A stretch of 35,549 bases of DNA, from positions 1 through 35,549 of the forward strand of contig JAIXQY010000030.1 in assembly GCA_027485485.1 (NCBI GenBank), in the 5' to 3' direction. Below the pieces are notes generated by a model. It was given only the letters and a program-made list of their open reading frames with translations. It had not been told where the DNA came from and made no database searches. The translations under genes were made by a program, and so were the position numbers. This document shows, piece by piece, positions 29,327-35,549 of this stretch; position 1 is the first letter of the stretch; each line of letters opens with the position of its first letter. This stretch comes from Sphingomonadales bacterium (GTDB lineage Bacteria > Pseudomonadota > Alphaproteobacteria > Sphingomonadales > Sphingomonadaceae).

Positions 29327-30778
29327 TCAATCATCGATGATCCACGTGTCCTTGGTGCCACCGCCCTGGCTGGAGTTCACCACCAGGCTGCCGGCCGTCA
29401 TCGCCACGCGGGTGAGGCCGCCGGGGATGATGCGCACGCCGTCGGCCCCGGTCAGCACGAATGGGCGCAGATCGACATGGCGGGCCGCCACGCCGCCATC
29501 GGTGGCGGTGGGGCAGGTGGAGAGCGCCAGCGTGGGCTGGGCTATGAATTTTTCCGGATTGGATTTCAGCTTGGCAGCAAAGGCCGCGATGGTCGCCTTG
29601 GGCGCATGCGGACCGACCAGCATGCCATAACCGCCAGACCCATCGACCTCCTTCACCACCAGTTCCGGCAGCCGATCCAGCACATACATCAGCGATTCGG
29701 GCTCGCGGCAGCGCCAGGTCGGCACATTGGCCAAGATCGGCTCCTCGCCCATGTAAAAGCGCACGATATCGGGCATATAGCTATAGATCGCCTTGTCATC
29801 GGCAATGCCGGTGCCCACGGCGTTGGCCAGGGTGACATTGCCGGCGGCATAGGCCGACATCAAACCGGGCACCCCCAGCATCGATGTGGGTTCAAACACC
29901 AGCGGATCGATGAAGCCATCATCGACGCGGCGATAGATCACGTCCACCCGCTGCGGGCCTTCGGTGGTGCGCATGAACACGATATCATCGCGCACGAACA
30001 GATCGCTGCCCTCCACCAGCTCGATGCCCAGCTTGTCGGCCAGGAAGCTGTGTTCATAGAAAGCCGAATTATACTGGCCGGGGGTGAGCAGCACACAGGT
30101 GGGGTGGCTGCCGCGCTGTTTGCGCGGAGACACGCTGGCCAGCGTTTCCAGCAGCATTTCCGGATAGGTTTCCACCGGCGCCACCTTCACCTGATCGAAC
30201 AGATCGGGCACCAGCTTCAGCATCACCTCACGGTTTTCCAGCATGTAGGACACACCGGACGGGGTGCGGGCATTGTCTTCCAGCACGAAAAACTCGTCTG
30301 GCCCGGTGCGCACCAGATCGATGCCGGCAATATGCACCCACACGCCGCCCGGCGGCTGGCGCCCCACCATGTGCAGGCAGAAGGCCGGGTTCATCAGCAC
30401 CAGTTCAGCCGGGATGATGCCGGCCTTCAGGATTTCCTGCGCGCCATAGACATCGGCCAGGAACATGTTGAGCGCGGCCACCCGCTGTTTCAGGCCGCGT
30501 TCCAGCCGGGTCCATTCGCGCCGGGTGAGGATGCGCGGCACGATATCGAACGGGATCAGGCGTTCGGTGGCCTGGGCATCGCCATAGACGGCAAAGGTGA
30601 TGCCGATGCGGCGGAAAAACAGCTCCGCCTGCGCCCGCCGCGCCGCCATCAACTCCTGTGGGCTGTCGGCCAGCCACTGGCGGATGGCGCGATAGGCCGT
30701 GGTTACCCCTTCCGGCGAGCGGGCGTCATAGAATTCGCCGGTTCCGAACATTTCGTCAAAGGCTGGCAGCGCCTGCAT
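29327..30778 (-). CDS. Circularly permuted type 2 ATP-grasp protein (COG2308)
   Basis: AFDEMFGTGEFYDARSPEGVTTAYRAIRQWL, EGSDLFVRDDIVFMRTTEGPQRVDVIYRRVDDGFIDPLVF, VKEVDGSGGYGMLVGPHA. ATG at 30778 with GGGAGGAG SD. Confidence 0.93.
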   Translation of the reverse strand: MQALPAFDEMFGTGEFYDARSPEGVTTAYRAIRQWLADSPQELMAARRAQAELFFRRIGITFAVYGDAQATERLIPFDIVPRILTRREWTRLERGLKQRVAALNMFLADVYGAQEILKAGIIPAELVLMNPAFCLHMVGRQPPGGVWVHIAGIDLVRTGPDEFFVLEDNARTPSGVSYMLENREVMLKLVPDLFDQVKVAPVETYPEMLLETLASVSPRKQRGSHPTCVLLTPGQYNSAFYEHSFLADKLGIELVEGSDLFVRDDIVFMRTTEGPQRVDVIYRRVDDGFIDPLVFEPTSMLGVPGLMSAYAAGNVTLANAVGTGIADDKAIYSYMPDIVRFYMGEEPILANVPTWRCREPESLMYVLDRLPELVVKEVDGSGGYGMLVGPHAPKATIAAFAAKLKSNPEKFIAQPTLALSTCPTATDGGVAARHVDLRPFVLTGADGVRIIPGGLTRVAMTAGSLVVNSSQGGGTKDTWIIDD

Positions 30779-30828
30779 TGCTCCTCCCGGCTTGGTTGCG
30801 TCACTTTTGTGCGGAGGCGGCGGCAACA

Positions 30829-30848
30829 ACGCAAGGATATTATTGCGT
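30829..30848. promoter_or_regulatory. Palindrome ACGCAA-N8-TTGCGT upstream of the Anbu operon (candidate operator)
   Basis: Perfect 6-bp arms centred about 60 bp upstream of the ATP-grasp ATG, in the 75-bp gap after radC. Confidence 0.35.
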
Positions 30849-30853
30849 ATTGG

Positions 30854-31537
30854 TCAGATCAGTCCGGCGCTGCGCATCGAAACATGGCCTGACGCGCCGA
30901 TGATCACGTGATCGTGCACGGAAAGCCCCAGATGCCGCCCGGCCTCGATGATGGCGCGGGTCATCTGGATATCATCGCGGCTGGGCTGCGGATCGCCCGA
31001 AGGATGGTTGTGCACCAGGATGACGGCCGCCGCACCCAGATCGAGCGCGCGCTTGACGATCTCGCGCGGATACACCGGCGCTGCATTCACCGTGCCGTCG
31101 TTCATCACCTCATCACGGATCATGATGTTGCGATTGTTCAGGAAAATCACCCGGAACTGCTCGGTGGGCCGCTGCGCCAGGCTGGCGTGGAGATAATCCA
31201 GCAGCGCCTGCCAACCGCTCAGCACCGGCCGGTCCAGCGCGCGGGTCCGCAAGGATCGCAGCATCACCGCCTCGACAAACTTGATTGCCGCCGCCGCCCC
31301 GTCGCCCAGGCCGTCCACCCGCTTCAACTCCTCGGGCGTGGCGGCGATTAGCGCGGCCAGGCTGCCGAATTCGTCGATCAGCCGTTTGGCCAGCGGCTTG
31401 GTGTCCTGTCGCGGGATGGCCAGCGCCAGCAGATATTCCAGCAACTCATAGTCATGAAACCCCTCACCCCCGGCTGTCAGCAGGCGCTGGCGCAGCCGTT
31501 CGCGATGGCCGGCAGCGGAAGGAGCGTCGGCGCTCAC
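30854..31537 (-). CDS. radC: RadC family JAB/MPN+ domain protein
   Basis: VILVHNHPSGDPQPSRDDIQMTRAI metal motif, HhH-like LKRVDGLGDGAAAAIKF, FRVIFLNNRN. Confidence 0.94.
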   Translation of the reverse strand: MSADAPSAAGHRERLRQRLLTAGGEGFHDYELLEYLLALAIPRQDTKPLAKRLIDEFGSLAALIAATPEELKRVDGLGDGAAAAIKFVEAVMLRSLRTRALDRPVLSGWQALLDYLHASLAQRPTEQFRVIFLNNRNIMIRDEVMNDGTVNAAPVYPREIVKRALDLGAAAVILVHNHPSGDPQPSRDDIQMTRAIIEAGRHLGLSVHDHVIIGASGHVSMRSAGLI

Positions 31538-32079
31538 GGCGCGGGCGGTGTGGCGGCCACATCGGCGCCCAACAGGGCCTCGACAATATGGCCGGCTTTC
31601 AGGCGGGCATTGTTGCCACGGGTGAACGGCCCCCAGGGCGTCAAGGCAGCGGTGACCGCCACGATCTGCAGCGTGGCGCCGGCGCCCTTGTCCGCAAGGC
31701 TGGCGACTGTTGCCGGCGTGATCGGCACCTCGCCGCCGGGTGTTGCCAGATGCAGCAGGCGGGTTTCCAGCTTGCCGGCGCGGCCCACCATGCCGCTGCT
31801 GCGCGCGGCCACCACTTCCCCCCAGGCCTTGGTGCCGCGCGGGATGACCACCTGGCCATCAACTGTCACCGGGCTGTCCAGCACCAGCAGGAACCGGTCA
31901 CCCGGCTTGGCGCTGCGTGTGCTCACCTCGTTCCAGACCATCAGGCGCAGCGGGGTGCCGGATTTCGCCACCGCTGGCGCTGCCGCCACAACGGCCTGCG
32001 GCGCCGGTTCGGGCAGGGGGGCAGCGGGCTGGGCAAGCTGGGCAGCAAGCATAAAAATGATCATGGCTACAGATTGCAT
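31534..32079 (-). CDS. Hypothetical exported protein, coupled to radC
   Basis: MQSVAMIIFMLAAQLAQPAAP signal-like N-terminus; beta-rich region RSAKPGDRFLLVLDSPVTVDGQVVIPRGTKAWGEVVAAR; 4-nt overlap with the radC start. Confidence 0.75.
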   Translation of the reverse strand: MQSVAMIIFMLAAQLAQPAAPLPEPAPQAVVAAAPAVAKSGTPLRLMVWNEVSTRSAKPGDRFLLVLDSPVTVDGQVVIPRGTKAWGEVVAARSSGMVGRAGKLETRLLHLATPGGEVPITPATVASLADKGAGATLQIVAVTAALTPWGPFTRGNNARLKAGHIVEALLGADVAATPPAP

Positions 32080-32138
32080 TGCGCCAGAGCCTCTGCCAAG
32101 CCTTGAGCGCCAGACAATGGCATCTTGGGAGTGGAAAA

Positions 32139-32537
32139 ATGAAAAATCAGTCGCTCTTTCTGTTTGTTGCGGCGCTCACCTTGTCGGCGCCGGTGCTGGC
32201 CAAGGATGCGCCGAAATATGTCGTGGTGAACGAGGCGGTGGGTGTTCCGGTGTTTCCGGGTGACATCACCGATCGGCCCTATGAGGTGATTGGTGAAGTG
32301 AAGGCCGGGGTGCGCAAGGCCACGATCTTCAGCAAGGAAGCCAGCCAGACCAAGATTTACAAGGAATTATGGGAACGCGCCGAAAAGCTTGGCGCCGATG
32401 CGGTGATCAAGGCTGAATATGGCAATTCCCATGTGACCGCCATGAGCTGGGGCAAGACCAATGCCACCGGCACCGCCATCAAGTTCAAGCCGGCACCTGC
32501 CGCAGTGGCTGCACCGGCCACGCCCGGCAATCCCTGA
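32139..32537 (+). CDS. Hypothetical exported protein, YbjQ-like fold suspected
   Basis: MKNQSLFLFVAALTLSAPVLAKDAP signal peptide; DRPYEVIGEVKAG...YKELWERAEKLGADAVIKAEYG resembles YbjQ/heavy-metal-binding-type small domains. Confidence 0.7.
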   Translation: MKNQSLFLFVAALTLSAPVLAKDAPKYVVVNEAVGVPVFPGDITDRPYEVIGEVKAGVRKATIFSKEASQTKIYKELWERAEKLGADAVIKAEYGNSHVTAMSWGKTNATGTAIKFKPAPAAVAAPATPGNP

Positions 32538-32545
32538 TGCTGCGC

Positions 32546-32576
32546 GGCAGGCAAGCCCGATCGCGGCTTGCCTGCC
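32546..32576 (+). terminator. Strong hairpin after the 32139-32537 gene (terminator candidate)
   Basis: GGCAGGCAAGCC-cgatcgc-GGCTTGCCTGCC, perfect 12-bp stem; no T-tract follows. Confidence 0.5.
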
Positions 32577-32622
32577 ACCGCCATTGCTGCCAGCCTGTTG
32601 CTAGACCAACGGGAGAACCGCG

Positions 32623-33408
32623 ATGCACAAGGTGGACCGAGTCTTCGGCGAAAAATTCCTCACCGCCATCGATGATTTCTATCGCTATGGCGTGCATCTG
32701 TTGTTCAACGAATGGTGGGAAACCGCCCCGCAGGACGCCATCGACAAATATGTGGCGGCCATCACCGAGCATCCCGAACATGGCCCATTGGCTGCCGGCG
32801 GCTGGATGGCGCCGCCGTTCAGCCTGGCCCAGGTGGCCGATTGTGCGCCGGGAACGCTGGGCGCTGCCTGGCGTGACCATATGGTGGCCAACGGCCTCGC
32901 CGAGCAACTGGCCGTGGGATACGCCGGGCTGACGGCTGATTTCGAAGCCAGCGGCAAGCTGGCCCGTCTGCCGGCCGTGCTGAAATACAAGGTGCTGCGC
33001 GGCTATCAGACCCATGATCTCCACCATGTCCTCACCGGCTACACCACCCATCCGTTCCACGAACTGGCCCTGCAGGCGTTCAGCCTGGCGCAGATGGACT
33101 ATCCCTATTCGGCGATGACCCTGTCCGTCATCATGGGCCATGCCACGCTGGTTGATCCCTGGCTGATCCAGCCGGCGATGGACGCCATCACCGATGGCTG
33201 GGCGCTGGGCCGGCGGGCCAAATCCATCCAGTTCATCGATTTCGAGAACCAGATCCACCGTCCGCTGGCCGAGATCCGCGACGATTATGGCCTGCTGCGC
33301 GAGGCGCCCTTTGTGCCGTTGATGCCGCGCGTGTCGGAACTGGTGGCCGGCGAGTTGAAGGTGCAGGAACGCATGCGCCAGGGCGGCCCGGGGCGGCAGG
33401 CCGCCTGA
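32623..33408 (+). CDS. Coq4 family protein (ubiquinone biosynthesis)
   Basis: YQTHDLHHVLTGYTTHPFHELALQAF matches the Coq4 HDxxH...E metal motif; LPRxxxLKYKVLRGYQ-like context. Confidence 0.88.
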   Translation: MHKVDRVFGEKFLTAIDDFYRYGVHLLFNEWWETAPQDAIDKYVAAITEHPEHGPLAAGGWMAPPFSLAQVADCAPGTLGAAWRDHMVANGLAEQLAVGYAGLTADFEASGKLARLPAVLKYKVLRGYQTHDLHHVLTGYTTHPFHELALQAFSLAQMDYPYSAMTLSVIMGHATLVDPWLIQPAMDAITDGWALGRRAKSIQFIDFENQIHRPLAEIRDDYGLLREAPFVPLMPRVSELVAGELKVQERMRQGGPGRQAA

Positions 33409-33432
33409 TGCACGCGCCAACGCGGCCCGGCA

Positions 33433-33969
33433 TCAATCCTTGCGCAGCCAACCCTTCATGGTGATGCCCAGCGTCTCCACGGCCTGAACGCTGCCGGTGC
33501 CGTCCAGCTCAAAGGCAATGCGCCAGTCATGCGCCCAGGCTTCCTGCAGCAGCAGCGCAAATGTCGCACCGCCGGGACGATCATCCCGAAACCGCAACGT
33601 GACATTATAAAGCTCGACACTGCCGGCTGCTGGTGCTTCCACCGCGCGGCCCTGCCGGGGTGTCTGCGGCCTTGCCGCCTCAGTCTTGCGATACCAGTCG
33701 CGGAACACCGGATTGTCATCCAGCCGGCGGCTGATGCTGATGCCATCCACCTGCGCCAGCCCCGGCACGACCCGCGCCCGACTGGCTGGCACCACCACCA
33801 CCTCCACCCGCTGGCCAAGCGGCGTTATCGCGATCAAATCCGTGACATCCGGCGACCAGCCGGTTTCCAGCGCCATGCGCCAGCGCGGCGCGATGGCGAC
33901 CGGATCGGGCATCGGCAATGGCTCCGGTTCCGGCAGCGGCTGGGGTGTGGGCGGGCGCAATCTGGGCAT
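33433..33969 (-). CDS. Hypothetical protein, possible T4 gp19-like tail tube fold
   Basis: VVPGLAQVDGISISRRLDDNPVFRDWYRK...ELYNVTLRFRDDRPGGATFALLLQEAWAHDWRIAFELDGTGSVQAVETLGITMKGW parallels the gp19 family order (PG-x-ItLkRG-n-fW ... nAWP ... EtleLxHEG). By eye only. Confidence 0.5.
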   Translation of the reverse strand: MPRLRPPTPQPLPEPEPLPMPDPVAIAPRWRMALETGWSPDVTDLIAITPLGQRVEVVVVPASRARVVPGLAQVDGISISRRLDDNPVFRDWYRKTEAARPQTPRQGRAVEAPAAGSVELYNVTLRFRDDRPGGATFALLLQEAWAHDWRIAFELDGTGSVQAVETLGITMKGWLRKD

Positions 33970-34154
33970 GCCGTTCCTGTGGCGCGGCTGCGGCGGCCCG
34001 GCAAGCGGTTATGGCGAGTGAGGCCGCAGCACTGCGCCGAAAGCCTGCCCTGCAAACGCATTGCCGGAATGCGCCAGACCGGCTGTCACCAGCATTTCGC
34101 GAATCTGCAAATTGCGTATAGTGGCGCGGCGAAGGGGGCGATTCGGCCATAGCC

Positions 34155-34868
34155 ATGCGTATCTGGGGCAAGGTCATCCGCGCGGTTGTTGTTTCGGTCA
34201 TCGTCACGTTGGTGGCCATGGCCCTGATGTCGCGTTTGCCGGGCCTGGACATTCCCCCGCCCTATTGGGTGCTTGGCACATTGTTGCCGATGTTGCTGTC
34301 AGGGCCGATCACCTATTCATTGGCGCGTCAGGCCGATCTTATTGCCGGGCTGAATGAAGAATTGTCCGATGCCTATGCCCAGATGAAGGCGCTGGCCGAA
34401 ACCGATCATCTCACCGGCCTGGCCAACCGCGCGGCGTTTCTGGCGGCTGCCGAACAATTGCGGGCCCAGCATTCGGGCCGCATCCTGGTTGTCGATCTCG
34501 ATCGGTTCAAGGCGATCAACGACAGCCATGGCCACGATGTTGGCGACCGCGTGTTGCACGGCATCGCCCAGACCCTGCTGCGCTGCGCCGGCAAGAATGA
34601 TCTGGTTGGCCGCATCGGCGGTGAGGAGTTCGCCGTGTTCCTGCCCGGCGCCGATGACCAGGCCGCCGCCGCCCGGGCTGATGCGATCCGGGCCGGGATC
34701 GAACAGGTCACCATCTTTGATCGCAACGGCGCCACCATCCGCATCACCGCCAGCATCGGCGTTTCCGGCCAGCGCAGTGCCAGCCTGCCCGATGCCCTGC
34801 AATCCGCCGACATGGCCATGTATCGCGCCAAACGCTCCGGCCGCAACCGGGTGCGCATCGCGGCATAG
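34155..34868 (+). CDS. GGDEF domain diguanylate cyclase, membrane anchored
   Basis: Two N-terminal TMs; ALAETDHLTGLANRAAF, VVDLDRFKAINDSHGHDVGD, VGRIGGEEFAVFLPG. Confidence 0.94.
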   Translation: MRIWGKVIRAVVVSVIVTLVAMALMSRLPGLDIPPPYWVLGTLLPMLLSGPITYSLARQADLIAGLNEELSDAYAQMKALAETDHLTGLANRAAFLAAAEQLRAQHSGRILVVDLDRFKAINDSHGHDVGDRVLHGIAQTLLRCAGKNDLVGRIGGEEFAVFLPGADDQAAAARADAIRAGIEQVTIFDRNGATIRITASIGVSGQRSASLPDALQSADMAMYRAKRSGRNRVRIAA

Positions 34869-34976
34869 GTCGCAATGGTCACTGTGCCGATCGCAGAGGC
34901 AAGGCGCAGCCCCGTTTCGAACAGAGCGCCCGCGTGATGGTTCCAGGCGTGCGATAACGAAATTGGGGACATGGCC

Positions 34977-35387
34977 TCAGCCAGTGCTTGTCGGAGGCCC
35001 ATCTTCTTCGGTCCGTGCCCGGCGTTTTTCGGCGCGACGTTGGCGTTCCTTGGCGCGGATCACATCCCAATGGGCCTGGTGCTGCTTCATCCAGCGTCGC
35101 GCCCAAAGGGAGGCGATGATCAGGGCCACCAGCGCAAGCCCGATCAGCATGTCGCGTCCCGGCCCGAGAAAGAGCAGCGGCGAACAGAGTGTTGCCAGCG
35201 CGCTCAGCACCGCCGCTGCACCCTTGCTGGCGTGCACATCCGGCGTATGGCCGATGCAGCGCTCGATCAGCTCGGGTGCCAGCATCGGCAGGAAGCACAG
35301 CAGCGCAATGGCAAGGCAGCCGGGCAGATGAACCACGGCCGGCGTGCCGCGCGAATCGTAACCCCAACGGCGCGGCTGCCGTGCCAA
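34977..35387 (-). CDS. Hypothetical membrane protein (start uncertain)
   Basis: VVHLPGCLAIALLCFLPMLAPELIERC...GAAAVLSALATLCSPLLFLGPGRDMLIGLALVALIIASLWARRWMKQHQAHWDVIRAKERQRRAEKRRA: three hydrophobic segments then a charged tail. TTG 35387 or GTG 35336 are possible starts; the track start 35501 overlaps another gene. Confidence 0.5.
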   Translation of the reverse strand: MARQPRRWGYDSRGTPAVVHLPGCLAIALLCFLPMLAPELIERCIGHTPDVHASKGAAAVLSALATLCSPLLFLGPGRDMLIGLALVALIIASLWARRWMKQHQAHWDVIRAKERQRRAEKRRARTEEDGPPTSTG

Positions 35388-35391
35388 GCTG

Positions 35392-35549
35392 TCACTCTGC
35401 CGCTGGCAGGTAAATCTCCCCGCCCTTGGCCCGGAACTCGGCGCTTTTTTCGGCCATGTCGGCTTCCAGCATCGCGTCGGTGTTCTGCTTGGCCACTTCA
35501 TCGCTGGTCCACGCCTGCTTGTGCCGCTCGAACTTCTCGCCCACCGCGC
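35392..35549 (-). CDS. C-terminus of a protein truncated by the window edge; ThiC-like terminal motif (tentative)
   Basis: Hand translation ...AVGEKFERHKQAWTSDEVAKQNTDAMLEADMAEKSAEFRAKGGEIYLPAAE*; FRAKGGEIYL resembles the end of phosphomethylpyrimidine synthase, but the diagnostic region lies outside the window. Confidence 0.35.
   Translation of the reverse strand, partial: AVGEKFERHKQAWTSDEVAKQNTDAMLEADMAEKSAEFRAKGGEIYLPAAE

Noticed and set aside
27845-30892. Long plus-strand ORFs (479 and 531 aa) antisense to the Anbu operon
   Set aside because: Shadow composition with no recognisable motifs; opposite-strand families are unambiguous.
33716-34252. 178-aa minus-strand ORF spanning the gp19-like gene and GGDEF starts
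   Set aside because: Out-of-frame with the better ORF at 33433-33969; Ala/Gly-rich, no motif.

Overview
The window is 35.5 kb of high-GC chromosome, probably from an alphaproteobacterium of the Sphingomonadales (inferred from a PEPxxWA-CTERM protein and the overall gene content). Left to right it contains: the 3' part of a FixJ-type response regulator; a complete minus-strand cbb3 oxidase cluster ccoNOQP-GHIS (ccoQ and ccoS are below the ORF-track cutoff and were found by hand), ending in an overlapping 66-aa secreted Cys-rich mini-protein; an ATP-grasp protein; a PEP-CTERM protein; an aspartate aminotransferase; TrmL; an ABC ATPase plus a 1194-aa ABC-permease/M1-aminopeptidase fusion, bracketed by copies of a palindromic REP-like repeat; a GNAT; an RND pump/adaptor with a DUF445 protein; MBL, SDR and MFS genes; a complete Anbu (proteasome-like) operon (circularly permuted ATP-grasp, alpha-E, transglutaminase, Anbu) followed by a 1-nt-overlapping small membrane protein; RadC; a Coq4-like protein; a lone protein that looks like a gp19 tail tube; a GGDEF protein; and two partly resolved ORFs at the right edge. 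I saw no tRNA, rRNA, CRISPR, transposase or integrase. The strongest candidates for poorly described biology are the Anbu operon with its added membrane protein, the ABC/M1 fusion flanked by repeats, the ccoS-linked Cys-rich mini-protein and the isolated gp19-like protein. All family calls were made by eye from motifs. No database search was run.
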